Of a stretch of DNA of 35,302 nucleotides, positions 23,576 to 32,084 are shown piece after piece; within the stretch, counting starts at the first letter, position 1; every line of letters starts with the position of its first letter. Source of the DNA: Chloroflexota bacterium (GTDB taxonomy: Bacteria; Chloroflexota; Dormibacteria; Dormibacterales; Dormibacteraceae); the NCBI GenBank assembly GCA_005879945.1, contig VBHX01000179.1, positions 1 to 35,302 on the forward strand. Direction: 5' to 3'. A model generated the notes under the pieces. It was not told where the DNA came from. It saw nothing but the letters and a program-made list of their open reading frames with translations, and searched no databases. The translations under genes were made by a program, and so were the position numbers.

Positions 23576-24496
23576 ATGGCGCTGAAACTCGCGATGCACA
23601 ACTGGATGCGGCCGGAGCCGATCGAGACGACGCTGGCGCGGCTGGCGAAGTTCGGCTACGACGGGATTGAGATCTCAGGCGAGCCGGCCACATACGACCC
23701 GGGCCAGGTCAAGGAGCTGCTTGCGAAGCACAACCTCAAGTGCTGGGGCTCGGTGACGCTCATGGTCCACGGTCGTGACCTCATTCATGAGGACCACTAC
23801 GTCCGCCTCGGCTCGATCCAGTACGCCAAGGACTGTCTGACCCTGGCTTCGAAGCTGGGCGGGGAGATCGTGACCCTGATCCCCTCCACGGTCGGCAAGA
23901 CCGCGCCGATGGCATCGGTCGAGCAGGAGTGGAGATGGGCGGTCGACGGCATCAAGGAATGCCAGGAGCACGCCGAGAAGGTCGGCGTGAAGATCGCCAT
24001 CGAGCCGCTCAACCGCTTCGAGACGTACTTCATCAACCGCCACGACCAGGCGCTGGAGCTGGCCCACCAGGTGGGCGGCAACTGTGGCGTGTGCCTCGAC
24101 TTCTTTCACATGAACATCGAAGAGGACGACTGGGCCAAGGCGCTCAAGACCACCGGCGACGCCGGCAAGCTCTATGACGTTCACGTCGCCGACAACAACC
24201 GCATGCCTCCCGGCGAGGGCTCGATCGACTGGAAGCGCGCGGTCGAGGCCGTGCACGCAGCGGGCTACAGCGATTACCTGACGGTCGAGTTCGTCGTGCC
24301 CGTGGACCGCACCCCGCGCTCGACGCGCAAGGAGATCGGCGATGCGACCGAGGCGGAGGCCTCGGAGGGGCTGATCAAGTTCCTGCGCGACCACGGCACG
24401 GGCGCGGTGCCAGAGCAGTATTACGACCGCTATGTCAAAGACTCGGCAACGCATTTGCGAAACAGCGACAAGCAGCTGCAGTCCGCCAAGGCCTGA
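23576..24496 (+). CDS. Sugar-phosphate isomerase/epimerase-like TIM-barrel protein (ketose 3-epimerase type)
   Basis: A 306-residue TIM barrel with metal quartet E143 (IAIEPLNRFETYF), D175 (VCLDFFHMNIEE), H203 (YDVHVADNNR) and E238 (LTVEFVV). This equals the ketose 3-epimerase set and the IolO/IolE-type barrels. It is a paralogue of the 17646 gene (shared EPLNRFET and FHMNIEE), with a C-terminal extension of about 40 residues carrying charged and Tyr-rich sequence (PEQYYDRYVKDSATHL). ATG 23576 follows GGAGGGTGAG directly. The 46-nt gap from the FAD-linked oxidase holds nothing visible. A keto-sugar or keto-acid epimerisation in the same pathway as its neighbours is inferred. Confidence 0.86.
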   Translation: MALKLAMHNWMRPEPIETTLARLAKFGYDGIEISGEPATYDPGQVKELLAKHNLKCWGSVTLMVHGRDLIHEDHYVRLGSIQYAKDCLTLASKLGGEIVTLIPSTVGKTAPMASVEQEWRWAVDGIKECQEHAEKVGVKIAIEPLNRFETYFINRHDQALELAHQVGGNCGVCLDFFHMNIEEDDWAKALKTTGDAGKLYDVHVADNNRMPPGEGSIDWKRAVEAVHAAGYSDYLTVEFVVPVDRTPRSTRKEIGDATEAEASEGLIKFLRDHGTGAVPEQYYDRYVKDSATHLRNSDKQLQSAKA

Positions 24497-24514
24497 CCCG
24501 GTCCGCGGTCAACG

Positions 24515-25804
24515 ATGAGCGCTAACAGGGGTCCGCGCGAAATCGAAGATTTCGTGGGGTCAGCCGTCGCGGCTCCGCGCATCGCGTTGATCGGCACGCT
24601 TGACACCAAGGGCGCCGAGATTCAGTACGTGCGCGAACGGATCGGCGCGCTCGGCGGCGAGGCGATCGTGATCGACTCCGGAATTCTCGGGTCTGCGTCC
24701 GGGGCCGTCGCCGACGTTACGCGCGAGCAGGTCGCCGCGGCGGCCGGCCACCGGCTGGACGACATCCGCAAAGCGGGCAGTCGTGGCCGCGCGGTCGAGA
24801 TGATGCGAGATGGAGTCCGCGCAGTCTGCGTGAAGCTGCACTCCGAGGGCCGGTTGCAGGGCGCGCTCTGTCTGGGTGGGGCCGAGGGCGCCCTGCTGGG
24901 CGCTTACGCGATGCACGCCCTTCCGCTCGGGGTGCCGAAGGTCATCGTCTCCCCGAGCGCTTCTGGTCGTCGCGTGTTCGGTCCGTTCGTGGGTGCGAGC
25001 GATGTGGTCGTGATGCATTCGGTCGTTGACATACTCGGTCTCAACCCGATCGCCATCTCGGTGTTCGACAACGCCGCGGCGGCGGTGGTGGGAATGGCGA
25101 CCAACGCCGGCCGGTCGCCGGCGGGTATGGGGGGCCGCAGCGTGGGGGTGACCATGCTGGGTCAGACGACCCCGGGCGTAATGCATCTGCGCGACGCGCT
25201 CGAGGAGGCGGGCTGGGAAACTGTGATCTTCCACGCCAACGGAGTCGGTGGACCGGCCATGGAGGCGCTCGCCAGGCAGGGCGCGCTCGCAGGGGTCGTG
25301 GACTACACGCTGTCCGAGCTGGCCAACTCGCTGATGGAAGGGATCCACGCCACCGGGCCTGACCGGCTCACTGTCGCCGGAGAGCTTGGGCTGCCCCAGG
25401 TCGTGGTGCCAGGATGCGTCGATTTCTTCAACCAGGGCGCGCCTGACACGGTGCCGGAGAAATACCGGAGCCGGCGCAGCTACTACCACAACCCGGTGGC
25501 CACCCTCGTTCGGCTGGAGCCGGACGAGATGGCGGAGCTGGGGCGCATCGTCGCCAAGCGCCTCAACGGCGCCCGCGGACCTGTGTCCGTCGTGACTCCA
25601 ACTCGTGGTTTCTCGCTCTCAGACACCGAGGGCAACGCGCTCTGGTTTCCGGAAGCCGACGCTGCCTTCCTTGGCTCGCTCGAGGCGAGCCTGCGCCCTG
25701 GCATCGCGTTCGAGCGTGTTGCTGCCACCGTCAACGATCGCGAGTTCGCCGAGGTCGTCGCCGCACGCTACCTAACAATCTCAAAGGAGCACGCTCATGC
25801 CTGA
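24515..25804 (+). CDS. Tm-1-like ATP-binding domain protein (UPF0261 family), copy 2
   Basis: A second UPF0261 protein, up to 429 residues. It keeps the opening [21 protein letters not shown] but differs from copy 1 in the nucleotide loop (LCLGGAEGALLGAYAM instead of [15 protein letters not shown]) and is not followed by a PEP-hydrolase-like gene; a creatininase-family gene takes that place. The start is ambiguous. ATG 24515 would translate the 33-nt hairpin repeat into RGPREIEDFVG, and GTG 24554 at the repeat's end would give a family-like N-terminus. The 3' end overlaps the next gene by 8 nt. The altered loop and partner suggest a changed role, but the family's biochemistry is unknown. Confidence 0.86.
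   Translation: MSANRGPREIEDFVGSAVAAPRIALIGTLDTKGAEIQYVRERIGALGGEAIVIDSGILGSASGAVADVTREQVAAAAGHRLDDIRKAGSRGRAVEMMRDGVRAVCVKLHSEGRLQGALCLGGAEGALLGAYAMHALPLGVPKVIVSPSASGRRVFGPFVGASDVVVMHSVVDILGLNPIAISVFDNAAAAVVGMATNAGRSPAGMGGRSVGVTMLGQTTPGVMHLRDALEEAGWETVIFHANGVGGPAMEALARQGALAGVVDYTLSELANSLMEGIHATGPDRLTVAGELGLPQVVVPGCVDFFNQGAPDTVPEKYRSRRSYYHNPVATLVRLEPDEMAELGRIVAKRLNGARGPVSVVTPTRGFSLSDTEGNALWFPEADAAFLGSLEASLRPGIAFERVAATVNDREFAEVVAARYLTISKEHAHA
24528..24560 (+). repeat. 33-nt hairpin repeat, copy 2
   Basis: Copy 2 of the element at 10365, 30 of 33 bases identical. The stem is GAAATC-GAA-GATTTC, where copy 1 has AAAATC-GAA-GATTTT, so both partners of one base pair changed together. It lies over the start of the second UPF0261 gene and leaves the frame open. 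Confidence 0.8.
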
Positions 25805-26669
25805 GCAACAGTCCACGCGGCCGCACTCGCACAACCTGTTCGACCTCGCGCCACCGGACCTGCAGTGGTTCCTGGGGCGCTCGGATATCGTCCTCGTGCC
25901 GATCGGCAGCCTCGAGCAGCACGGGCCACACCTGCCACTCGGGACCGACACCATCACAGCGCTCGAGGTCGCGAAGCGTGCGGCCGAGGTCGCGGACGTT
26001 CCCTACGCGCCACCGCTGTGGGCGGGCTACTCTCCACAGCACCTACGCGAGCCCGGGACAGGCACAGGGACCATCACCCTTCGCGCGTCGACGCTCAACG
26101 AGGTCCTTTATGACATCGGCCGCAGCCTGATCCACCACGGATGGAACAAGCTGATCTTCGTCAACGGACACGGCTCGAATGTCAAGGTGATCGATCCGGT
26201 ACTGCGCCGCATCCGCTACGAGACCGGCGCGATGGTGGCGCTGTACAAGCCGTACGCCGAGCGTTACATCGGGATGCTCAAGGACGTGCTCGAGAACCCA
26301 CCGGACGAGACCCCCGGCTGGCACGCAAGCGAGCTGGAGACTTCACAGGTGATGGCTCACGACTCCGGTCTGGTGCACATGAACCGAGCGGTCGACACTC
26401 GCGCACACGCACCGGCATGGCTGCCGAAAGGCTTCGACAAGGCGGACGGCGCGCCGGACATCGAGTTCGGCGGCTATCAGTACTTCAACTTCCCGATGGA
26501 CCACGCAGAGTTCACCGACACCGGCGTGATCGGCAACCCGTTCCGCGCCACCGCGAAAAAGGGCGACGAAGCATTGAACCGGTTCGCTCGCCACCTGGTG
26601 CAGGCGATCGACGCCTTCCGGCCGCTGAAGTTCGAGATCAAGAACCGCGAGTACGTGGATCGAGTTTGA
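25797..26669 (+). CDS. Creatininase-family amidohydrolase / C-C or lactam hydrolase
   Basis: A 290-residue creatininase-superfamily protein. Candidate metal-site residues are E40, H42 and D51 (GSLEQHGPHLPLGTD), H125 (VNGHGSN) and H176-E179 (GWHASELETS). The superfamily opens rings or amides: creatininase, the mycofactocin peptidase MftE, formamidopyrimidine deformylase, and Thermotoga IolN, which hydrolyses 3-dehydro-scyllo-inosose. AAAGGAG precedes ATG 25797 inside the end of the UPF0261 gene. No mycofactocin, riboflavin/F420 or creatine genes are nearby. The dehydrogenase and epimerase neighbours instead favour hydrolytic opening of a keto-sugar or keto-cyclitol, which is an inference. Confidence 0.86.
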   Translation: MPEQQSTRPHSHNLFDLAPPDLQWFLGRSDIVLVPIGSLEQHGPHLPLGTDTITALEVAKRAAEVADVPYAPPLWAGYSPQHLREPGTGTGTITLRASTLNEVLYDIGRSLIHHGWNKLIFVNGHGSNVKVIDPVLRRIRYETGAMVALYKPYAERYIGMLKDVLENPPDETPGWHASELETSQVMAHDSGLVHMNRAVDTRAHAPAWLPKGFDKADGAPDIEFGGYQYFNFPMDHAEFTDTGVIGNPFRATAKKGDEALNRFARHLVQAIDAFRPLKFEIKNREYVDRV

Positions 26670-26683
26670 GAGATGGCGACGCA

Positions 26684-27490
26684 ATGATCGACCAGCCACC
26701 ACCAGAGCTTCGACGCATCCAGATCCTTGCTCACGTCCGCCGCAACGGCGGCGCGTCGATCAGCCAGCTTGCACGCGAGTATTCGATCTCGCCGGTGACG
26801 GTTCACCGAGACCTGGAGGTGCTTGCCACCGAAGGCCTCATTACGCGCATCCGCGGCGGGGCGCGCGCGATCGAAGGTGACGCGCGGGGCGTGGAGACGG
26901 ACTTCATGAAACGCGCGCGCCAGAATCCGGCCGGGAAGTACGTGATCGCTGCCCAGGCGCTTCGAGAGATCGCCGACGGCTCGACGATCTTCATCGACCA
27001 CTCGACCAGCTCCCTGGCGCTGGCGCGACAGCTGGAGCGCCATCCGCCGAAGACGCTCACCATCGTCACCAACTCGCCCGCGATTGCGTACGAGCTCCAC
27101 GAGAGCACGATCCACCTCGTCGTCACGCCGGGCGAGGTCGACCAGGTCATGCGCCTGATCAGCGGCGGCTGGACCGAGGACTTCCTGACCCGCCTGCACT
27201 TTCAGGCCGCATTTGTATCGGCGGCGGGCCTGAGCCTGGAGCGCGGGCTGACGACGACGCGGCAATCGCTGGCGGGCACGCTCAGGGCGGCGCGCGCCGT
27301 CTCACAGCGCACCGTCGCCCTCATCGACTCGACCAAGGTCGGCCGAGACTCCCTGCTCACGATCTTCACGGCCCAGGAGCCCGAGGAGATCATCACCGAC
27401 GAAGGCGTAACCCCTGCGGTTGTCGCCGACTATCGAGGCGCCGGCGTCAACCTGGTGGTTGCCCAGCCAAATCCCGCTGCCGTCAGGTAA
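26684..27490 (+). CDS. DeoR-family transcriptional regulator
   Basis: A 268-residue regulator. The N-terminal winged helix-turn-helix (about 9-60) reads [51 protein letters not shown]. The DeoRC sensor domain, which typically binds a sugar phosphate, includes [41 protein letters not shown] and [14 protein letters not shown] 26684 lies 14 nt after the creatininase stop; the ORF-track start is an out-of-context extension antisense-like to the creatininase gene. Its place within a catabolic operon suggests a local repressor induced by a pathway phosphate. The inverted repeat at 21961-22017 is a candidate target, unproven. Confidence 0.92.
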   Translation: MIDQPPPELRRIQILAHVRRNGGASISQLAREYSISPVTVHRDLEVLATEGLITRIRGGARAIEGDARGVETDFMKRARQNPAGKYVIAAQALREIADGSTIFIDHSTSSLALARQLERHPPKTLTIVTNSPAIAYELHESTIHLVVTPGEVDQVMRLISGGWTEDFLTRLHFQAAFVSAAGLSLERGLTTTRQSLAGTLRAARAVSQRTVALIDSTKVGRDSLLTIFTAQEPEEIITDEGVTPAVVADYRGAGVNLVVAQPNPAAVR

Positions 27491-27512
27491 CAGCACTCGA
27501 GGAGGTGCGCGG

Positions 27513-28511
27513 ATGGGACGTCCTGTGACTCTGTTCACCGGCCAGTGGGCCGATCTGACTCTCGACACGCTCGCGCAAAAGGCGGCCGCGTGGGGTTTCG
27601 ACGGGCTCGAGCTCGCCTGCTGGGGTGATCACTTCGAGGTCGACAAGGCCCTGGCCGATCCCGACTATGTGACGGGACGCCGGGAGATCCTCAAGCGGCA
27701 CGGGCTCAACTGCTGGGCCATCTCGACCCACCTCGTGGGGCAGGCCGTTTGCGATCCGATCGACAGCCGCCACAAGGCGATCCTGCCGCCAGATGTGTGG
27801 GGAGATGGCGACCCGGAGGGCGTGCGCCAGCGCGCCGCGCGTAAGGTGATGGACACAGCTCGTGCGGCCGCAAAGTTCGGAGTCAAGCAGGTCAACGGCT
27901 TCACCGGCTCGGCGGCCTGGCACATGCTCTACTCGTTTCCGCCCAACGACTGGGCCGAGGTCGAGCGAGGCTTCGCGGACTTCGCCACACGCTGGAATCC
28001 GATCATCGACGTCTTCGACGAGGAGGGCGTTCGCTTCGGCCTCGAGGTGCATCCAACCGAAATCGCGTACGACTTCGTGACCACGCGCAAGGCACTCGCC
28101 GCGATCGGGCACCGGCCCGGATTCGGGATCAACTTCGATCCCAGCCACTTCGCACATCAGTTCCTGGACTCGGCCGCCTTCGTGCAGGAGTTCGCGGACC
28201 GCATTTACCACGTCCACGTCAAGGACTCGAAGAAGCTCCTCGACGGGCGCCGATCAATCCTGGGCTCGCACATCGACTTCGGCGAGCCGGATCGCGGCTG
28301 GACGTTCGTCTCACCCGGCCACGGCGACGTGGATTTCGAATCGCTCTTTCGGGCTCTCAACCGGATCGGATACGAGGGCCCGCTCTCAATTGAATGGGAG
28401 GACTCGGGCATGGACCGGGACTGGGGTGCGCCGGACGCACTCGCCCTGGTGCGCCGGACCGATTTCGCTCCTTCGACCGTCGCTTTCGACGCGGCATTCA
28501 AGAAGGGGTAG
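27513..28511 (+). CDS. Sugar-phosphate isomerase/epimerase-like TIM-barrel protein
   Basis: A 332-residue xylose-isomerase-like barrel of a different subfamily from the two ketose-epimerase types. It opens [34 protein letters not shown]. Probable metal ligands are E178 ([13 protein letters not shown]), D209 ([11 protein letters not shown]), H235 ([10 protein letters not shown]) and E294 (LSIEWED). An insertion with GHGDVDF precedes the last strand. GGAGGTG lies 5-6 nt before ATG 27513, 22 nt after deoR. A Gfo/Idh gene follows after 5 nt. This barrel plus Gfo/Idh pairing is common in inositol, keto-sugar and glycoside catabolism, so isomerisation, or lysis of a 3-keto sugar, is likely. Confidence 0.87.
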   Translation: MGRPVTLFTGQWADLTLDTLAQKAAAWGFDGLELACWGDHFEVDKALADPDYVTGRREILKRHGLNCWAISTHLVGQAVCDPIDSRHKAILPPDVWGDGDPEGVRQRAARKVMDTARAAAKFGVKQVNGFTGSAAWHMLYSFPPNDWAEVERGFADFATRWNPIIDVFDEEGVRFGLEVHPTEIAYDFVTTRKALAAIGHRPGFGINFDPSHFAHQFLDSAAFVQEFADRIYHVHVKDSKKLLDGRRSILGSHIDFGEPDRGWTFVSPGHGDVDFESLFRALNRIGYEGPLSIEWEDSGMDRDWGAPDALALVRRTDFAPSTVAFDAAFKKG

Positions 28512-28516
28512 GTGCG

Positions 28517-29716
28517 ATGAGCAAACAGAAGCAGGTCGGCTTCGTCACCATGGGCGCCACCGCGGGCGGAAAGAAGATCAAGGAGATCGGCATCGGCATG
28601 CTGGGCTACGCCTTCATGGGCAAGGCCCACTCGAACGCCTACCGAAAGATCCAGTACATGACGTGGCCGCCGCCCTTGATGCCAAAGCTGGTGGCGATCT
28701 GCGGCCGCAACGAGCCGGCCGTGGCTGAGGCGGCGCGTCGCTATGGCTACGAGAGCTACACCACCGATTGGAAGAGGCTCGTCAAGGACGACCGCATCCA
28801 GCTGTTCGACAACGGCTCGCCGAACAACCTGCATGCAGCGCCAACGATCGCCGCGGCGGAGGCAGGCAAGCACGTCGTGTGCGAGAAGCCGCTCGGCCGC
28901 ACCGCCGAAGAGAGCTATGGCATCTGGCAGCGCGTCAACAAGACCGGCGTCAAGCACATGTGCGCGTTCAACTACCGGTTCGTGCCCGCGGTGAGGCTCG
29001 CTCGCGAGATGCTCGAGGCGGGGGAGCTGGGGGAGATCTATCACTTCCGCGGACGCTACCTGCAGGAATGGATCACCGACCCTGGATTCCAGAAGGTCTG
29101 GAGGCTGGACCGAAAGGTTGCGGGCTCAGGCGCCCTGGGCGACCTCGGCGCGCACGTGATCGACCTCGCGCGCTACCTGGTCGGGGACATCTCAGCCGTC
29201 AGCGGCGCAACGAGGACGTTCATCAAGAACAGGCCAGGTGGCGCGGTCGACGTCGACGACGCGGTCGAGGCCGTGGTGGAGTTCGGCGGCGGAGCCGTCG
29301 GCACCATCGAGGCGTCACGCTTCTGCCTTGGCCGAAAGAACGGGATGACCTTCGAGATCAATGGCTCGAAGGGTTCGATCGGCTTCGACCTGGAACGGTT
29401 GAATGAGCTCCAGGTCCACCTGCCCGGCTCGCGGCCGGGGGCTGACGCGCAGGGGTTCCGAACGGTCCTCGTGTCGGAGGCGAACCATCCGTTCTGGCAG
29501 TGGTGGTGGCCGCACGGGCACATGATCGGTTGGGAGCACACCATGGTGCACGAGCTCCACCACCTGATCGATTGCATCGCCAGGAACAAGAAGATCGGAC
29601 CCCATGGAGCGACGTTCGAGGACGGCTATCGCACGTCGGAGGTATGCGACGCCATCCTCAGGTCGGCGAAGTCTGGAAGGCGCGAAGCGGTCAGGTCGCG
29701 GACGGCAAAGCGCTAG
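28517..29716 (+). CDS. Gfo/Idh/MocA-family NAD(P)-dependent oxidoreductase
   Basis: A 399-residue sugar/cyclitol dehydrogenase-like protein. The Rossmann start is slightly unusual, IGIGMLGYAFMGKAHSNAY at about 24-42, with GMLGYAFMG where most have GxGxxG. The hallmark CEKPLG is at 122-127, and the second domain begins around YHFRGRYLQEW with GSGALGDLGAHVIDLARYL, matching the family's substrate-binding helix. An extra N-terminal strand of about 20 residues (MSKQKQVGFVTMGATAGGKK) precedes the fold. GGGGTAGGTG upstream of ATG 28517 supports the start. As the last gene of the operon it ends 9 nt from the convergent zinc dehydrogenase, leaving no space for a terminator. The substrate is probably a cyclitol, keto-sugar or glycoside. 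Confidence 0.9.
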   Translation: MSKQKQVGFVTMGATAGGKKIKEIGIGMLGYAFMGKAHSNAYRKIQYMTWPPPLMPKLVAICGRNEPAVAEAARRYGYESYTTDWKRLVKDDRIQLFDNGSPNNLHAAPTIAAAEAGKHVVCEKPLGRTAEESYGIWQRVNKTGVKHMCAFNYRFVPAVRLAREMLEAGELGEIYHFRGRYLQEWITDPGFQKVWRLDRKVAGSGALGDLGAHVIDLARYLVGDISAVSGATRTFIKNRPGGAVDVDDAVEAVVEFGGGAVGTIEASRFCLGRKNGMTFEINGSKGSIGFDLERLNELQVHLPGSRPGADAQGFRTVLVSEANHPFWQWWWPHGHMIGWEHTMVHELHHLIDCIARNKKIGPHGATFEDGYRTSEVCDAILRSAKSGRREAVRSRTAKR

Positions 29717-29725
29717 GAGTCGACG

Positions 29726-30754
29726 TCAACCACGGCAATCGATGAGCACCTTCAGGTGGCTCTCGGGATCCGCGACCAACGGCTCGAAGCCGCGATCGAC
29801 CGCGCCCTCGAGCGGGATGCGGTCAGTGATTAGGGCCTCGAAGTCGACCTGACCTTGGTGCAGGAGCTCGATCGCGGGGATGTAGTCCTCGTTCATCGCA
29901 TGCGAAAGCGACGCAAGGATCACGCGCTCGTCCATGAGCATCGCCACGAGATCGATCTCTCGGGGCCGGTCGTGCACGCCCACGACTACCGTGGTGCCGC
30001 TCTTCGCGGTCGCGGACAGCGAATCCCTCAATCCCGCCTCGGATCCGGTGCATTCGAACACCACCTGTGCCCTGGTCGCGTTCGGGCCGCCTGGTGACGC
30101 CACCTCGAAACCCATCGCCTCGGCACGGCGCAGTCTCGCGGCGGACGTGTCGCGAAGCGTGACCGACCGCGCGCCCGCGGTGCGTGCGACCTGTCCCGCC
30201 ATCAAACCAATGGTGCCGGCCCCGAACACGTGCACGTCGAGGTTCGCGACGTCGCCGGCGCGGCGCACGGCCCGAACCGCGACGGCGAGCGATTCGGCCA
30301 GCGCGCCTGCCTCATCGGGGAGGCCCGCCGGCAGCGGTGCGCACATCGAAGCGGGTACGTTCACCGCTTCCGCTAGCGCGCCGTCCATCATCAGGCCCAT
30401 CACAGCCAGCTGCGGGCACAGCTGTCGGTTTCCGGACAGGCAGGCAGCGCAATGCCCGCAGCCGACGCTGTTTTCGAGGCCGACCCGCGTACCGGTCGCG
30501 ATGCCGGCCCCGGCTCCCGCGGCGACGACGACCCCGGTGCCTTCATGGCCGAGGACCAGGGGAGCTCGCGCGCCGGTCAATGGGTGAGGCGCCGCCGGGA
30601 TCACCACCGGCCCGCGCACGTACTCGTCGATGTCCGTGCCGCAGATGCCGCAGTAGGTGGGCGCCACTGTGACCCAGCCGGGTGGCGGGCTCGGCGGGGC
30701 CGGCCACTCCTCGACGCGAATGTCGTGCCTACCGTGATAGACGGCGGCGAGCAA
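29726..30754 (-). CDS. Zinc-dependent alcohol/polyol dehydrogenase (butanediol/sorbitol dehydrogenase-like MDR)
   Basis: A 342-residue MDR enzyme with both zinc sites. Catalytic C35 (YCGICGTD) and H70-E71 (GHEGTG) are present, and the structural zinc is held by C99, C102, C105 and C113 (CGHCAACLSGNRQLC). The stretch IPAAPHPLTGARAPLVLGHE closely resembles (R,R)-butanediol dehydrogenase, and the NAD fold is VFGAGTIGLMAGQVA. The TTG start has AAAGGA upstream and lies 11 nt after the EthD-like gene. It is the last gene of the Mo-hydroxylase operon and converges on the Gfo/Idh gene. Thermotoga IolM (scyllo-inosose 3-dehydrogenase) belongs to this family, so a polyol or inosose substrate is a reasonable hypothesis, as is a simple diol. 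Confidence 0.9.
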   Translation of the reverse strand: MLAAVYHGRHDIRVEEWPAPPSPPPGWVTVAPTYCGICGTDIDEYVRGPVVIPAAPHPLTGARAPLVLGHEGTGVVVAAGAGAGIATGTRVGLENSVGCGHCAACLSGNRQLCPQLAVMGLMMDGALAEAVNVPASMCAPLPAGLPDEAGALAESLAVAVRAVRRAGDVANLDVHVFGAGTIGLMAGQVARTAGARSVTLRDTSAARLRRAEAMGFEVASPGGPNATRAQVVFECTGSEAGLRDSLSATAKSGTTVVVGVHDRPREIDLVAMLMDERVILASLSHAMNEDYIPAIELLHQGQVDFEALITDRIPLEGAVDRGFEPLVADPESHLKVLIDCRG

Positions 30755-30765
30755 GTCTCGTTCCT

Positions 30766-31083
30766 TTAATGGGAGTCCTTGATCACGTGCTCCTGGGTGC
30801 GCAGGTGGACGCGCTTTTCAGCATGGGCCATCGCGTCGTCCCTCGCGGCATGGCCGGCGGGGGAGTCCAGGGCTTTCTGCAGCGAATCCATGTCGTCGAA
30901 CCACAGCTCGAAGACCCCGTCGAACTCGGTCTCCGGCTGATCAGGCGCAAGCACGCTGATGTGGTATCCGCGAACGCCGGGGAACTTCAGACCCAAAGGC
31001 GAATGTTCCTTGACCGCCCAGTTCGCGAAATCCTCCCGGCTTAGTCCTTGTTTGCGCTTCATCAGTGAGACCAGCTTGACCAT
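30766..31083 (-). CDS. EthD-family small dimeric alpha-beta-barrel protein
   Basis: A 105-residue protein starting MVKLVSLMKRKQGLSREDFANWAVKEHSPL, the usual EthD beginning. RGYHISVLAPDQPETEFDGVFELWFDDMDSLQKAL completes the ferredoxin-like fold. EthD proteins accompany oxidative ring- or ether-degradation systems; some act as lactone isomerases or stabilise peroxidative enzymes. The ATG overlaps the stop of the molybdenum subunit by one base (TAATG), so it is coupled to the hydroxylase genes. No catalytic residues can be assigned. Confidence 0.83.
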   Translation of the reverse strand: MVKLVSLMKRKQGLSREDFANWAVKEHSPLGLKFPGVRGYHISVLAPDQPETEFDGVFELWFDDMDSLQKALDSPAGHAARDDAMAHAEKRVHLRTQEHVIKDSH

Positions 31084-32084
31084 TACAACTGCTCCTTCGC
31101 GCGCAGTGCCCGAAGGACCTTCTCAGGCGTGACGGGCAGCTCTGTGACAAACACGCCAACCGCATCGTGGATGGCGTTGACGATGGCCGGGATCGGCGAG
31201 TTGGCAGTCATTTCGCCCACGCCCTTCACGCCGTAAGGGCCGTTCGAGGACGGATACTCGAGCACCACGTGGTGGAGCTCGGGCAGGTCGACCGCGGTCG
31301 GGATCACGTATTCGCCGAAGTTGCCCGGGTGATGATCCAGGGCCGGGTAGTAGGGGAAGACCGACTCCATCAGGGTGTGCGCCATGCCCATAACCGCGCC
31401 ACCGGTGATCTGTCCCTGCACCATCTGCGGGTTGACCTGCCGCCCAACTTCGTAGGCGCTCGCCAGGCGCAGCACAGTGACCTCGCCGGTCTCGGTGTCC
31501 ACCTCGACGTCGGCGACCGTTGTCACGTGAGCCTCCGTGGAGTCAGGGTCACACGCCCCGGTTTCTGGATCGATGGCGCTTTTGGGCTTGAGGTAGATCC
31601 CGCGGCCGGAGATGGTTCGGCCCTGCTTGAAATGGGCCGCCAGGGCGATGTCGAACACGCTCATCGTGCGCTGCGGCGTGCCCTTGACGCTGACCTGTCC
31701 ATCGCGCACCTCGAGGTCCTCGGGAGCGGCCTCCATCTCCTCAGCCGCCACCTCGAGCAGTACCTTCTTCGCCTCGGTGGCCGCCATGATCACGGCATTG
31801 CCGGCCCGGTGAGTCGCCCTGCTCGCGAACGTGCCCATGTCGTGGGGCGCCGAGTCGGTGTCGCCGGTGTCCACGACGACCGACTCCAGCGGAACGCCCA
31901 ACGCCTCAGCCGCGATTTGGCCGATCACTGTCTTCAGGCCCTGGCCGAGGTCGGTGCTGGCGAGCTTGACGCTGAAGGTGCCGGTGGGCTGGCAGAAGAC
32001 CAGCGCCTGGGTTGGGTCGCCACCCAGGTTCATGCCGGTCGGGTAGTTGGCGGAGGCGATGCCGCGTCCGCGCATGACACTCAT
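31083..32084 (-). CDS. Molybdenum hydroxylase, molybdopterin-binding subunit, C-terminal half (NdhM-like)
   Basis: This 333-residue protein corresponds to the second molybdopterin-binding domain of xanthine dehydrogenase-family enzymes. It begins MSVMRGRGIASANYPTG, where intact subunits have the RGxGIA segment. It contains the cofactor motif STDLGQGLKTVIGQ (43-56) and the conserved catalytic Glu E291 in GVKGVGEMTAN. Its ATG overlaps the stop of the N-terminal-half gene by 4 nt (ATGA). The upstream 62 residues in the ORF track are out-of-frame sequence. The split is like NdhL/NdhM of Eubacterium barkeri nicotinate dehydrogenase, also two proteins of about 50 and 37 kDa. The substrate is probably an N-heterocycle or aldehyde. 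A sequencing frameshift is the alternative. Confidence 0.88.
   Translation of the reverse strand: MSVMRGRGIASANYPTGMNLGGDPTQALVFCQPTGTFSVKLASTDLGQGLKTVIGQIAAEALGVPLESVVVDTGDTDSAPHDMGTFASRATHRAGNAVIMAATEAKKVLLEVAAEEMEAAPEDLEVRDGQVSVKGTPQRTMSVFDIALAAHFKQGRTISGRGIYLKPKSAIDPETGACDPDSTEAHVTTVADVEVDTETGEVTVLRLASAYEVGRQVNPQMVQGQITGGAVMGMAHTLMESVFPYYPALDHHPGNFGEYVIPTAVDLPELHHVVLEYPSSNGPYGVKGVGEMTANSPIPAIVNAIHDAVGVFVTELPVTPEKVLRALRAKEQL

Noticed and set aside
24528-24560. RGPREIEDFVG as a conserved protein motif
   Set aside because: A near-identical peptide is encoded by the same DNA repeat at 10365 in a non-coding place, so the similarity is at DNA level.
26141-26683. Long N-terminal extension of the DeoR regulator
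   Set aside because: It is an out-of-frame reading of the creatininase gene. The helix-turn-helix begins just after ATG 26684.
29717-29725. Terminator between the convergent Gfo/Idh and zinc dehydrogenase genes
   Set aside because: Only nine bases separate the stops and no hairpin with a T-run is present.
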